NCBI GenBank assembly: GCA_012520945.1
Contig: JAAYNH010000010.1
Coordinates: forward strand, 91,241 to 155,240
Source of the DNA: Treponema sp.
GTDB taxonomy: Bacteria > Spirochaetota > Spirochaetia > Treponematales > Treponemataceae
Length of the DNA: 64,000 nucleotides
Direction: 5' to 3'
In this document: piece by piece, positions 8,950 through 18,731 of the stretch
How the letters are laid out: each line of letters opens with the position of its first letter
How positions within the stretch are numbered: the stretch's first letter is position 1
The notes under the pieces: generated by a model
Database searches by the model: none
Seen by the model: only the letters and a program-made list of their open reading frames with translations
Told to the model about the DNA's origin: nothing
Translations under genes and position numbers: made by a program

Positions 8950-11016
8950 ATGAAAAAATTATTTACATTTTTTATCTGTATAGTTTTGACTGTAGGTTTG
9001 TTTTCTCAAGATGTTTTTAAAAATCCGATACAGCTTTTTGAAAAAGCACAACAGTTACAATCTCAAGAAAAATATTATGAAGCAATAGAACTTTATCAAC
9101 AAGCATTATATTATAATCCTTCATATGGCAGTGTGTGGTTTGCTTTGGCAGAATGTACTTATGCTATTGAAGAATATGATTTAGCAATGACATATATTAA
9201 AAAAGCTAAAGAATTTTTATCCGATGAGCCAAAAATAATTAATATGCAAGGTTTCATAGAAATCGGTTTAGGAAATCTTTCGCAAGCACGCACTACATTT
9301 TTAAGTGTTCTGGCAAAATTTCCAAATGATGTTGATGCACGTTTTGGTTTAGCTGAGCTTGAATTATTTGAAGGGAAAATTAGTGGTGCAGAGTATTGGT
9401 ATGAGGCTGCTCTTCAAAGACAAAATACAAATAGACGAGCTTTGCTTTCCCTTGCTTTAATTAGTTATGAACTTGGCAAAATAGAAAATACAAAAAAATA
9501 TATTGAGCAAGCATTGAATTTTCATTCAGGGCGCAGTGAAGTTTATTATTTTGCGTCATATTTACAAATGCTTGAGGGAAATTTGGAAAATGCGGAAGGA
9601 AAAGTTCGTAGTGCAATTGCGTTAAATAAAAATTATGATGCTGCATATGAATTACTTTCTATTATTTTATTTAAGAAAAAAAGATTTGATGAAGTAATAA
9701 ATATATGTGATATACGCATTGAAAAAAAAAGAGATGCACAAAGTGCTTGGTATATGAAGGCATTAAGTTTGGAAAAAATAAAGCAAGTTGATTTAGCTTA
9801 TGATGCATTTGCTATGGGGCTTGAAATTGCAAAAGACAATGAAGTGATGAGAAGTGCGTTTGAAAAATTTCTAGAAAAAAATTTTGCAGTTGAAAATTCT
9901 AAACGTCAAATGTGGGCAAAGTATCATACGGAAAAAGCAATAGAAAAGGCACAACGTTTTATTTCAAATGTTGCCTTGTATGAATTTCAGCGTTCTCTTA
10001 GAATAAATCCTTTGGACAATGATGTTAGAATGAAATATGCTGATTTGGTTTTACGTGAAGGATATAAAGAAAATTATTTACAACAAATTAAATTTATTCA
10101 AAAAACAAATAATACTCGAAACATAAATGAAATTATTGAATCTTATGAATCTTCTTTACGTGGCAGTTTAGCAAATAGATGGAAAGTAAATAATTTACTT
10201 TTAGAAAAAAACAGAATTAAACTAGGTATTTATCCTGTTGCATTGAATCCACAATTAATTCATATTGAAAATGAAAAAATAGCTTCTTGGCTTTTAGCAG
10301 ATTATTTTACATCGTTTCAATATTTCAGTGTAAATGTTAATGAAGATTATGTTACAGGTTATACTCAAGCTTTTTCAACGGCTCGTAAATTACAACAAGA
10401 TTATTTTGCTTTGTTAAGTGTAGAAGAAAGTGAAAGAGAAATTACCGTTACATTAAATTTGTATTCAGGGCGTACGGGAAATGAAGCGGGAAAATTTAAA
10501 GTGTATCGAACCGGAAATTATAGATTTGCTTCTTGCTTACAAAAAATTGCAGAACAAGTTAAAGAACAGTTTCCAATACGTGGAAAAATAATCGACAGAA
10601 AAAATGAAATAGTTTTAGTTGATGTTGGTCTTTTAGATGGTGTAAAAATTGATGATGTTTTTACAATTGTAAAAAAAGATAGATTAAATACTGCTGATAC
10701 AGGTATTGGTTTAAGTTGTAAAACAACTGATATTTTTGGTACAGTGACTATTACAAATATTGGTGAAGAAATTTCACAAGGAGTTTTTAAAACTAAAGGT
10801 TTCTATGATAGGATAAATATAGGAGATGAAGTTTTTTTGGCGACATATGTTGATGAAATAAATGATGAAGAAAGTGCAGAATTGCAAAAAAAAGGTTTGT
10901 CCTTATTCAAAAAAAAGAAAACGGAAGAGTTGGAAAAGAAACCTTCTTTACTTGAAGATTTCGAGCTTGAGTTGAAAAAACCGTTGTTGTTGCAGTTGAT
11001 ACAAAATGTAAATTAG
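8950..11016 (+). CDS. Secreted TPR protein with FlgT-like C-terminal region
   Basis: The start is placed at the internal ATG 8950, giving the N-terminus MKKLFTFFICIVLTVGLFSQ, a clear signal peptide, with AAGG about 9 bases upstream. The upstream ATG at 8920 would bury the signal. About 688 residues: tandem TPR helices occupy about 20-370 (YxxAxxxYxxAL patterns), followed by a beta-rich part with a region (KIIDRKNEIVLVDVG) like the C-terminal domain of FlgT and other stress-type envelope proteins. Probably periplasmic or surface-associated. It ends a + strand run that starts at uvrA. The specific role is unknown. Confidence 0.75.
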   Translation: MKKLFTFFICIVLTVGLFSQDVFKNPIQLFEKAQQLQSQEKYYEAIELYQQALYYNPSYGSVWFALAECTYAIEEYDLAMTYIKKAKEFLSDEPKIINMQGFIEIGLGNLSQARTTFLSVLAKFPNDVDARFGLAELELFEGKISGAEYWYEAALQRQNTNRRALLSLALISYELGKIENTKKYIEQALNFHSGRSEVYYFASYLQMLEGNLENAEGKVRSAIALNKNYDAAYELLSIILFKKKRFDEVINICDIRIEKKRDAQSAWYMKALSLEKIKQVDLAYDAFAMGLEIAKDNEVMRSAFEKFLEKNFAVENSKRQMWAKYHTEKAIEKAQRFISNVALYEFQRSLRINPLDNDVRMKYADLVLREGYKENYLQQIKFIQKTNNTRNINEIIESYESSLRGSLANRWKVNNLLLEKNRIKLGIYPVALNPQLIHIENEKIASWLLADYFTSFQYFSVNVNEDYVTGYTQAFSTARKLQQDYFALLSVEESEREITVTLNLYSGRTGNEAGKFKVYRTGNYRFASCLQKIAEQVKEQFPIRGKIIDRKNEIVLVDVGLLDGVKIDDVFTIVKKDRLNTADTGIGLSCKTTDIFGTVTITNIGEEISQGVFKTKGFYDRINIGDEVFLATYVDEINDEESAELQKKGLSLFKKKKTEELEKKPSLLEDFELELKKPLLLQLIQNVN

Positions 11017-11052
11017 TATTGCAAAAATTAATTAAGAGTTTTACTTGTGGTT

Positions 11053-11124
11053 CAGTCCCTACGGGAATTGAACCCGTCTTTTGACCTTGAGAGGGTCACG
11101 TCCTAACCGATAGACGAAGGGACC
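11053..11124 (-). tRNA. tRNA-Glu (anticodon CTC)
   Basis: A cloverleaf folds on the - strand, 72 nt without an encoded CCA. Acceptor stem GGTCCCT/AGGGACT (first pair G-U), D arm GTCT/GGAC, anticodon stem TGACC/GGTCA with 7-nt loop CTCTCAA giving anticodon CTC, T arm ACGGG/CCCGT with loop TTCAATT. CTC reads GAG codons. It lies just downstream of tRNA-Gln on the same strand, probably in one transcript. Confidence 0.95.
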
Positions 11125-11144
11125 AAAACAAATTTAATACTCTT

Positions 11145-11215
11145 TTCCCCAGGAAGGATTCGAACCCTCACAAGCAGAACCAGAATCTGCGGTGCTACCG
11201 TTACACAACCGGGGA
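11145..11215 (-). tRNA. tRNA-Gln (anticodon CTG)
   Basis: A 71-nt cloverleaf on the - strand. Acceptor TCCCCGG/CTGGGGA, anticodon stem GCAGA/TCTGC with loop TTCTGGT giving anticodon CTG, T arm GAGGG/CCTTC (one G-U pair) with loop TTCGAAT, discriminator A, CCA not encoded. It reads CAG. It precedes tRNA-Glu(CTC) by 20 bases on the same strand. Confidence 0.95.
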
Positions 11216-11240
11216 GTGTTTTTCTAATATACAAAAGTAC

Positions 11241-11275
11241 TAGAAAAATGTCAATTAGCAGTGTATAATTATATG
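11241..11275 (+). promoter_or_regulatory. Promoter for leaderless rsgA mRNA
   Basis: -35 TAGAAA (11241-11246), 17-bp spacer, perfect -10 TATAAT (11264-11269), then six bases to the ATG at 11276. A transcription start 7 bases after the hexamer would fall on the A of that ATG, and no Shine-Dalgarno is present. This favours 11276 over the GTG at 11261 and the ATG at 11273. Confidence 0.75.
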
Positions 11276-12238
11276 ATGATTGGAATTGTTTTAGCGGGAA
11301 GCAATAATATTTTTGAAGTTGAATGTGAAGATGATGTTATTCGTCATTGTACAATAAAAGGAAAAAAGTTAAAGTCAGTTGAAGGATATTACAATCCTCT
11401 TGCACCCGGTGATAAAGTAGAAATTCTTTGTGATGAAGAAACTGAAAATCAAGGACAAATTTTAGAATTAATAGAGCGTAAAAATGAATTTGTTCGTTGG
11501 AATGTTAAAGGACGAGCACCTCAACTTCTTGCTGCAAATCTTGATTATATTTTAATCGTTACAACTCCGAATGAACCGCCCTTTCGTCCGCGTTTTGTTG
11601 ACAGAGCTTTAATCCAAGCAGATGCTGCAGGTATTGAACCGATTATAGTTTGTAATAAATGTGATTTATTAGCAAAAGATGATTATGATTTTATAAATAG
11701 AATGTCTGTTTGGGAAAAAATTGGGTACACGGTTATGCAAGTTTCTGCAAAAACCGGTGAAGGACTTACTCATTTGTCAGAGTTTTTGATAGATAAATTA
11801 TGTGCATTTGTTGGACAAAGTGGAGTAGGAAAATCAAGTATAATAAATAAATTAGACTCAAGTTGTGTTTTAAAAACGGGAAGCCTTTCAGAAAAATATG
11901 GTCGTGGAACTCATACAACTACAAAAGGTACATTATTACGTCTTACATTAAATGAAAGTTTAGTTGGCGGTCGCATTGGTGTTAAAGCATCAATTATTGA
12001 CACCCCGGGTGTTCGACGTTTTGTTTTGCATGATATTCCTTCAAATGAGTTAGCATTATATTTTCGTGAAATGCATAACTTGATTGGACAATGTAGTTTC
12101 GGTATGTCATGTACACACACACATGAAGCAGGATGTAAAATTTTAGAAGCTGTACATGCAGGTATTATTAGTGAGGAGCGTTATGAAAGTTGGCAACGCA
12201 TCTGTGATGAAATATTGACAGACAGTTGGGCTGATTAA
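11276..12238 (+). CDS. rsgA: RsgA, small-ribosomal-subunit GTPase
   Basis: A circularly permuted GTPase that assists late 30S maturation. An N-terminal OB fold is followed by G4 (CNKCDLL), G1 (GQSGVGKSS) and G3 (DTPGVR), in the permuted order typical of RsgA/YjeQ, then a C-terminal zinc knuckle with Cys, Cys, His and Cys ligands (CSFGMSCTHTHEAGC). The start at 11276 (protein begins MIGIVLAGSNN) follows from the promoter, whose -10 lies only six bases upstream; about 320 residues. mutS2 follows after 2 bp, so the two are probably one transcript. Confidence 0.95.
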   Translation: MIGIVLAGSNNIFEVECEDDVIRHCTIKGKKLKSVEGYYNPLAPGDKVEILCDEETENQGQILELIERKNEFVRWNVKGRAPQLLAANLDYILIVTTPNEPPFRPRFVDRALIQADAAGIEPIIVCNKCDLLAKDDYDFINRMSVWEKIGYTVMQVSAKTGEGLTHLSEFLIDKLCAFVGQSGVGKSSIINKLDSSCVLKTGSLSEKYGRGTHTTTKGTLLRLTLNESLVGGRIGVKASIIDTPGVRRFVLHDIPSNELALYFREMHNLIGQCSFGMSCTHTHEAGCKILEAVHAGIISEERYESWQRICDEILTDSWAD

Positions 12239-12240
12239 AA

Positions 12241-14703
12241 ATGGATAAAAACACATTAGAACAATTAGATTATTTTAAAATTCAACAAATTGTTTCCGGT
12301 TTTGCTATGACAGTTGAAGGAAAAGAAAAATTGTTACATCGTTTACCTTTGACTGATGAAAAAATAATCGAAAAGAAAAAACAAGAAGCAAAAGAAAGTT
12401 TATTATATCTACAAACCGGTCGTCCTAACGCGATTTTAAGATTTGAACCTGTTTACTATTTATTTTCTAAAATTAAAACGGAAGGGGTTATTCTTGAGCT
12501 TGAAGAATTATATAAACTTGGAAAATTTTGTAAAAGTGTAATTAATGCAAAAAAGAATTTATCAATTGACGCTGAAAAAGAATTTGAAAGAAAACAAATG
12601 TTTAGATTAGAAATTGTTGCATTGAATAAAATTTCAGAAAAATTACCAAACCTGGACGACGCAGAAAAAAAAATTTTTAGAGTAATTGATGAAAACGGAA
12701 TATTAAAAGATTTACCGGAAATAAAAAAAATTCGTATAACAATTCAAAAAATTAAAAAAGAAATTGATTTATTGATTCATTCTTATACATCAAATAATTT
12801 TTTAAAAGATATTTTACAAAGTAACGTTCCTGTTCTTTGCGGAGAAAGACAAGTGCTTGCTGTAAAATACGGAAGTAGAAATAAAATTAATGGTATTGTT
12901 CATGATTTGTCACAATCCGGACAAACTGTATATCTTGAACCATCGGATGTAGTTAAAAAAAACAATGATTTAGTTCAAGAAGAATTTCGTTTGCAGCAAG
13001 AAATAAAAAAAATATTAAAAGCACTTACAAATGAACTTTCAGTTTTTATAAATGATTTTTATGAAGCACATAAAATAATTTTGACTCTTGATTGTGCTTT
13101 TGCTGTTGCAAAATGGTGTTTAGAAACAAATGGAACTTTTGTTTTGCCATGTAATAAAAATTCACAAACAATTATTTTAAAAAATGCTCGTCATCCATTA
13201 ATTGAGAAAAATGTTGTTCCTATTAATGTTGAGTTTTTACCAAACTGTCGTCAGCTAATTATTTCCGGACCAAACACAGGAGGAAAAACGGTTACAATAA
13301 AAACTATTGCGTTATTTGCTTTACTTAATCAAAGTGGATTTTCAGTACCATGTGATGAAGGAACAACTCTTCCGGTGTTTGAAAATATTTTTGTAGATAT
13401 TGGTGATGGACAATCTTTAAATGAATCGCTTTCTACTTTTTCAGCACATATGAAAAATATTGCGTTAGCAATTAATGGAGCTAATGATAAATCTTTAGTT
13501 TTGCTTGATGAACTTGGAAGCGGAACTGATCCGGAAGAAGGCGGTGCAATTGCAATGGCTGTTTTGGATGAATTAATAGAAAAAAAATCTTTTGTATTAG
13601 TAACAACACATCATGGTATTTTAAAAAATTATGCGTATACTCACAATTCGTGTACAAATGCAAGTGTTGAATTTTGTGAAAATACTTTATCTCCAACGTA
13701 TAAAGTTTTAATGGGTGTACCAGGAGAAAGTCATGCTATTGAAATTGCATTTCGTTCCGGTTTAAATGAAAATATTATTAATAAAGCAAAAAATTATTTG
13801 ATAAATGAAAAAGTAGACGTCTCTGAATTAATTAAAGGTCTTACACAAAAGTATGAAGAATTAAATTTACTTGAAAATGAATTAGATGTAAAGAAAAAAT
13901 ATATTGCAGATAAATGGCGTAAAGTAGATTTAAGAGATTTACGGATAAGACAAAAAGAAAATGAGTTACGTCAGCAAGGATATAAAAAAAGTAAAAATTT
14001 TATTGATGAAAACAGAGTAATGCTTGAAAATCTTGTTCGTGAATTAAGAGAAGGTGAAATTACTAGAGAAAAAACAAAAAAAGTTAAAGAAACTATCGCT
14101 TTGCTTGAGTCAGAAGTTGAAAAAGAAAAAAAAGAATTAATTTTACAAAAAGAAAGTATATTTGAGAATCAACTAAAAATTAATGAAGATTTTAAAACCG
14201 AAAAAAAAGATTTTAAAATTGGAGATGAAGTTTATGTTGGTAGTTCGCGACATAGAGGAAAAATTGTTGATAAAGGAAAAAATTATACATGGCAAGTGCA
14301 ATTAGGTTCAATGAAAATATTTATAAAAGAGAATGAAATGATTCATGCACCAAAAAACGATGTACAGGTTTCTGTTAGTGTTGAAATGATTAATGAAAGT
14401 GATAATATGGTTTTGGGTAAAACAGAAACAAGAGTAAATTTTAATTCAAAGTTATCAGACAAACCGGTTTTTGAATTACGACTTTTAGGAATGAGATATG
14501 AAGAAGCAATGCAAGCCTTGCAACGACAATTAGATTTGTGTGCTTTAAATAGCGTTAGAAGTTTTTCTGTCATTCATGGCAAAGGCTCCGGTGTTTTACA
14601 AGATGGCGTGCATAAAATTTTAAGTAGTTATCCAGGTGTTGTTAGTTTTAAATTTGCACGCCCTGAAGATGGTGATACCGGTAAAACATATGTTGAAATG
14701 TAA
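12241..14703 (+). CDS. mutS2: MutS2 (endonuclease MutS2 / ribosome-rescue factor)
   Basis: An 820-residue MutS2. It has MutS core and clamp-like helices in the N-terminal half, an ATPase with Walker A GPNTGGKT (about 345-352) and Walker B LLDELGSGTDPEEGG, a long charged coiled-coil (about 520-650), a KOW-like stretch (GDEVYVGSSRHRGKIVDK) and a C-terminal Smr domain with LRLLGMRYEEAM and HGKGSGVL. The family suppresses recombination and, in B. subtilis, splits collided ribosomes; the second fits its place after rsgA. It lacks the mismatch-recognition domain of MutS. It is convergent with metH with only 3 bp between stops and no visible terminator. Confidence 0.95.
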   Translation: MDKNTLEQLDYFKIQQIVSGFAMTVEGKEKLLHRLPLTDEKIIEKKKQEAKESLLYLQTGRPNAILRFEPVYYLFSKIKTEGVILELEELYKLGKFCKSVINAKKNLSIDAEKEFERKQMFRLEIVALNKISEKLPNLDDAEKKIFRVIDENGILKDLPEIKKIRITIQKIKKEIDLLIHSYTSNNFLKDILQSNVPVLCGERQVLAVKYGSRNKINGIVHDLSQSGQTVYLEPSDVVKKNNDLVQEEFRLQQEIKKILKALTNELSVFINDFYEAHKIILTLDCAFAVAKWCLETNGTFVLPCNKNSQTIILKNARHPLIEKNVVPINVEFLPNCRQLIISGPNTGGKTVTIKTIALFALLNQSGFSVPCDEGTTLPVFENIFVDIGDGQSLNESLSTFSAHMKNIALAINGANDKSLVLLDELGSGTDPEEGGAIAMAVLDELIEKKSFVLVTTHHGILKNYAYTHNSCTNASVEFCENTLSPTYKVLMGVPGESHAIEIAFRSGLNENIINKAKNYLINEKVDVSELIKGLTQKYEELNLLENELDVKKKYIADKWRKVDLRDLRIRQKENELRQQGYKKSKNFIDENRVMLENLVRELREGEITREKTKKVKETIALLESEVEKEKKELILQKESIFENQLKINEDFKTEKKDFKIGDEVYVGSSRHRGKIVDKGKNYTWQVQLGSMKIFIKENEMIHAPKNDVQVSVSVEMINESDNMVLGKTETRVNFNSKLSDKPVFELRLLGMRYEEAMQALQRQLDLCALNSVRSFSVIHGKGSGVLQDGVHKILSSYPGVVSFKFARPEDGDTGKTYVEM

Positions 14704-14706
14704 TGA

Positions 14707-17181
14707 CTATGCAAAATGTTTTTGTGCAAAGCGAACTGTATCCATAGCGTCTTTGCCATAAAAATCTGCACCAATCATATCTGCATACTCTTGTGTAAGA
14801 ACGGCACCACCCACACAAATTTTGCACTGTGGACATTTGTTACGAAGTTGTTTTATAGTTTTTTCCATTGAAGGAACAGTAGTTGTCATTAATGCACTTA
14901 AACCAACCATAGTTACATTTTCAGCATTACATGCTTTAACAATTTTTTCAGGTGGAACATCTTTGCCCAAATCAATCACTTCATAGCTATAGTTTTCCAA
15001 CAAAACTTTTACAATATTTTTTCCAATGTCATGAATATCGCCTTTTACTGTAGCTAAAATAATTTTTCCTTTTGATTTTTCTTTTTTTCCTTTTTTTATC
15101 ATGTGTTCACGAATTTCATTAAAAGAAAATTTTGCAGCTTCTGCACACATTAGAAGTTGCGGTAAATAAATTTTTTTATTTTCAAAATCCTTTCCTGCAA
15201 TGTCTAGAGCAGGTATTAATTCATTATCAATTATTTGTAAAGGTTCAACAGTTTGTAAAAGATTAATTGTAATATCTCTTGCTTCTTTTTTTAAGCCGCG
15301 TAATACAGCATATTGTAAAGTTTCAGGAGAAGATGGTTTAAGTTGTTCTTCTTGATGTGATGAATTATTTACTGAATTAGTTTGTGCAACAACAATATTT
15401 TCCGTTAACTTTGTTGCGTATTCAATATATTCAATGCATTGTTCATCATAGTTAGATAATGTACAAAAACATCTATATGAATTCATCATATCATGAGAAA
15501 GCGGATTCATAATAGCTGCACTTAAACCGTTTTGCATTGCCATTGTAAAAAAAGTTGAATTGATAAGTTCTCGACGCGGTAATCCAAAAGATATATTTGA
15601 AACACCTAAGCTGGTTTTGCATTTTAATTCTTCTGTAATAATTTTAATTGATTCTAATGTAGTCTTACCGGAACTTGTATCCGTGCTAATAGCCATTGCA
15701 AGAGGGTCGATTATAATATCTTTTTTTTCTATGCCATATTTTTTTGCTTCGTTAATTATTTTTTTAGCAATGGCTACTCTTTCTTGTGCAGTTGTTGGAA
15801 TACCTTTTTCATCTAATGTTAAAGCAACAACCATACCACCATATTTTTTAACTAAAGGAAAAAATGTATCCATTATTTCTTGTTTGCCGTTAACGGAGTT
15901 AATTAATGGTTTGCCGTTATAAAGTCGTAATGCTTTTTCCATTGTTTCAACATTTGTAGTATCAATTTGTAATGGTAAATTTGTTACGCTTTGTAATTCT
16001 TTTAATACAGTACACATTGTTTTTGTTTCATCAATTTCCGGCAAACCAACATTTACATCAAGAACATGACAACCTGCTTCTTCTTGTCTTAAGCCTTCGT
16101 TAATAATATATGAAATGTTATTGTCGCGTAATGCTTGCTTAAAAAGTTTTTTTCCGGTTGGATTAATTCTTTCACCTATTAAAATAGGTTTGTCGGAAAA
16201 TTGTACAAGGTGGCTACTTGAACATATTGTAGATTCATTAATTTGTTTTAAAATTTTTTCTTCACTGGAAATACATTTTTTATTTTTGCATTCTTTTACT
16301 AATAGTTCAATATGTTTCGGAGTTGTTCCACAGCATCCGCCTACAACAGTTGCACCGTCATCAACAAAAGATGCAACAATTTTTGCAAATTGTTCTGCAG
16401 AAACATCGTAAATAGTTTTGCCGTTTTCGCTACGCGGTAGTCCTGCGTTTGGATTAACAATGACCGGTAATTTTGATGATGAAACAAGTCGTGGAATAAG
16501 TGGTTTCATTTGTTCAGGTCCTAAACTGCAGTTTATTCCGAATGCATCAATTTGTAAACTTTCTAAAATACTTCCGACAATTTCGGGAGTACTTCCTGTT
16601 AACAGATTACCACTTTCATCGAAAACAGTTGTTGCAAAAATTGGAATTGATTTTTTACAAATTTCCATCGCTTCTTTTGCAGCAATAATTGCAGCTTTAG
16701 CTTCGTAAATGTCATTCATTGTTTCAATTAAAATTAAATCAACACCTTCGTTAAGTGCAATTAAAATTGATTTTTTAAAAAGTTCAACAGCATTATCAAA
16801 ACTTAAATCTCCAAGAGGCTCAAGAAGTTTTCCACATGGACCAACATCATAAGCAATTAAAAAAAGATTATCTTTGTATTTATTATTTTCATTTTTAATT
16901 TTTGCAATAGCATTTTTTGCATTATTAATCGATGCATTAATAATTTCATTTAAATTATTTGGAAATTTTGTTTCATATGCACCAAAAGTATTTGTTTTTA
17001 AAATATTTGCACCGGCACATAAATATTCATAATGAATTTTTGAAATAATATCACTATGAGTAATATTCCATGTTTCAGGAAGTTCTCCGGGTTTTAATCC
17101 CAATTCTTGTAAGAGAGTACCCATTGCTCCGTCAAAAAATATAATTTCTTTTCCAAAGAGGTTGTTAATTTTTTTGATCAT
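14707..17181 (-). CDS. metH: MetH, cobalamin-dependent methionine synthase lacking the activation domain
   Basis: 824 residues against about 1200 for full-length MetH. The homocysteine domain (about 1-300) has the zinc ligands Cys in GINCSLG and the pair in GGCCGTTP. The pterin-binding domain follows (about 325-580, with LIGERINPTGKK). The cobalamin cap and binding domains (about 600-824) carry the DxHxxG motif GDIHDIGKN. It transfers a methyl group from methyl-tetrahydrofolate via cobalamin to homocysteine. The SAM-dependent reactivation domain is missing here but is present as the separate gene immediately upstream, overlapping by 4 bp (ATGA). The divergent BtuFCD-type genes suggest reliance on imported B12. 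Confidence 0.95.
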   Translation of the reverse strand: MIKKINNLFGKEIIFFDGAMGTLLQELGLKPGELPETWNITHSDIISKIHYEYLCAGANILKTNTFGAYETKFPNNLNEIINASINNAKNAIAKIKNENNKYKDNLFLIAYDVGPCGKLLEPLGDLSFDNAVELFKKSILIALNEGVDLILIETMNDIYEAKAAIIAAKEAMEICKKSIPIFATTVFDESGNLLTGSTPEIVGSILESLQIDAFGINCSLGPEQMKPLIPRLVSSSKLPVIVNPNAGLPRSENGKTIYDVSAEQFAKIVASFVDDGATVVGGCCGTTPKHIELLVKECKNKKCISSEEKILKQINESTICSSSHLVQFSDKPILIGERINPTGKKLFKQALRDNNISYIINEGLRQEEAGCHVLDVNVGLPEIDETKTMCTVLKELQSVTNLPLQIDTTNVETMEKALRLYNGKPLINSVNGKQEIMDTFFPLVKKYGGMVVALTLDEKGIPTTAQERVAIAKKIINEAKKYGIEKKDIIIDPLAMAISTDTSSGKTTLESIKIITEELKCKTSLGVSNISFGLPRRELINSTFFTMAMQNGLSAAIMNPLSHDMMNSYRCFCTLSNYDEQCIEYIEYATKLTENIVVAQTNSVNNSSHQEEQLKPSSPETLQYAVLRGLKKEARDITINLLQTVEPLQIIDNELIPALDIAGKDFENKKIYLPQLLMCAEAAKFSFNEIREHMIKKGKKEKSKGKIILATVKGDIHDIGKNIVKVLLENYSYEVIDLGKDVPPEKIVKACNAENVTMVGLSALMTTTVPSMEKTIKQLRNKCPQCKICVGGAVLTQEYADMIGADFYGKDAMDTVRFAQKHFA

Positions 17182-17777
17182 AATTTTACTAATCCTATAA
17201 AAGCTGTTACTGATTTTTCCGGCGACATAACTAAACTGTCATTTAATGTCAACGCAATTTGTTGTTCGCATTTTAGGATATCAAAAATTTTTCTTTGATA
17301 TTTTAATGTTAAATCTCCAAAGCCAGGAGAAAAACGTGGTTTTAATTTAAAGTTTTTTTTAGAAGCTTCTTCTTTACAATAGTCACGAAATTTATCAACT
17401 AATGATTCAATAAACATTGCTCCGGTTGTTTGCATTATAAGTGATTTTGCAATATCTAATTTTTGAGTTTGCAAAAGTAATTTATCCACTAATGGTCCTA
17501 TTGTCGCTGCAAATAATATAAAGTGTGAACAATTTCTTAAGTTAATATTTAAATCTTTACTTTCAAGTTCAATTTCTTTTAAAAATTCAATTGGGAAAAT
17601 TTCATATACTAATTGTGGTTTTAATACATTTTGCATTTCATCAATGCATTCTAAAACTATTTGTTTTATTTCATCAGGTATATCATACTTCCGTGAGGAT
17701 GTTTTTTTATAACCTAAATATCTATATACTTCATCTTTGTATGGTATTATTGTTTTTGCATCAAAAATTAATTTCAT
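17178..17777 (-). CDS. Stand-alone MetH activation-domain protein
   Basis: A protein of about 199 residues resembling the vitamin-B12-dependent methionine synthase activation domain, which in full-length MetH binds SAM and supports reductive reactivation of cobalamin. It ends in an ATGA overlap with metH. The family-type segment RFSPGFGDLTLKYQRKIF is visible. ATG codons exist at 17792 and 17777. The second gives MKLIFDAKTIIPYKDEVYRY and fits the symmetry of the divergent promoter, so it is preferred, but the extra five residues cannot be excluded. It has no signal peptide. Confidence 0.82.
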   Translation of the reverse strand: MKLIFDAKTIIPYKDEVYRYLGYKKTSSRKYDIPDEIKQIVLECIDEMQNVLKPQLVYEIFPIEFLKEIELESKDLNINLRNCSHFILFAATIGPLVDKLLLQTQKLDIAKSLIMQTTGAMFIESLVDKFRDYCKEEASKKNFKLKPRFSPGFGDLTLKYQRKIFDILKCEQQIALTLNDSLVMSPEKSVTAFIGLVKL

Positions 17778-17840
17778 ATTTGATATTATCATTTATATGT
17801 TTTTCTTGCAACATTCACTAAAAAATTATAAGATATATAT
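17778..17840 (+). promoter_or_regulatory. Divergent promoter with a shared palindromic -35 (metH partner / btuF)
   Basis: + strand: TTGCAA (17806-17811), 17-bp spacer, TAAGAT (17829-17834), six bases, ATG of btuF at 17841. - strand: the same TTGCAA read backwards, then TAATAT (17788-17783) at 17 bp or GATAAT (17790-17785) at 15 bp, before the ATG at 17777. The palindrome lies midway between the two start codons. The region is too short for a cobalamin riboswitch. Confidence 0.6.
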
Positions 17841-18731
17841 ATGAAAAATTTAAAACAAACTATTTTTTCACTTGTATTTTTATTTGTTATATCAAACATA
17901 TTTTCTCAAATATACGATTCAAGTTTTCATAATAAATTAATTGAAAAAAAGTATTTGCGTGTTGTTTCTTTATCTCCTGCAATTACAGAAATTATTTTTT
18001 CATTAAATGCAAATCACTTATTATTTGCACGAACAGATTTTTGTGATTTTCCTGAGGAAACAAAAAATATTCCAAGTTGCGGTGGTTTTGATGGTAAAAC
18101 ATTAAGTTTGGAAAAAATAATTTCTTTTTCTCCTGATTTGGTTTTTGTTGTTAGAGGAATGCATGACCATTTAATTAAACCTTTGCAAAAAATGAAAATA
18201 GCTGTTTATGTTTCTGAAGTTAACACAATTGAAAATTTGTTTTATGAAATTTTATCTGTTGGCAAATTATTAGGAAATGATGAAACTGCAGTTAATTATT
18301 GTAATGATTTGAAAAGTAGAATTAGAATTGTAAAAGATAAAATTTCAAAAATTACATTAAACGAAAAAAATATAAATAAACCAAAAATATTTTGGCAGGT
18401 AGATTATTCTCCATATATAACGGTTGGAAAAAATTCATTTATAAATGAAATGATTGAATGTGTTGATGCAAAAAATATTTTTAGTGACATAAAAAATGCA
18501 TATCCGATTGTTAGTGAAGAAAGTATAGTTGTTAGAAATCCAGATGCAATTATTATTCCTAATTATGAAGAATTAAAAATTGTTTTCCCTAAATCATGGA
18601 ATAATATTAATGCTGTAAAAAATAATAAAATAATTTTTATAGATGCAAGTATATCAACTCGTTCATCGGGTCGTTTTGTTGAGTGTATTGAAATAATGGC
18701 AAATCAATTATATGGAATTGAAAACAAATGA
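17841..18731 (+). CDS. btuF: BtuF-like cobalamin/metal-chelate substrate-binding protein
   Basis: A 296-residue exported ABC substrate-binding protein of the BtuF/FepB type. A signal peptide covers about 1-22 (ends VISNIFSQ), with no lipobox. The core begins VVSLSPAITEIIFSL and includes RTDFCDFPEETKNIPSCGGF, typical of BtuF. It binds the ligand in the periplasm and delivers it to the FecCD-type permease. Cobalamin is favoured over haem or siderophore because the operon is divergent from the B12-dependent metH pair. No Shine-Dalgarno is visible and the promoter predicts a leaderless mRNA. It overlaps the permease gene by 4 bp. Confidence 0.82.
   Translation: MKNLKQTIFSLVFLFVISNIFSQIYDSSFHNKLIEKKYLRVVSLSPAITEIIFSLNANHLLFARTDFCDFPEETKNIPSCGGFDGKTLSLEKIISFSPDLVFVVRGMHDHLIKPLQKMKIAVYVSEVNTIENLFYEILSVGKLLGNDETAVNYCNDLKSRIRIVKDKISKITLNEKNINKPKIFWQVDYSPYITVGKNSFINEMIECVDAKNIFSDIKNAYPIVSEESIVVRNPDAIIIPNYEELKIVFPKSWNNINAVKNNKIIFIDASISTRSSGRFVECIEIMANQLYGIENK

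Noticed and set aside
17778..17840. Cobalamin riboswitch upstream of btuF
   Set aside because: The gap is only 63 bases and the promoter predicts a leaderless mRNA; a B12 riboswitch needs about 200 nt.
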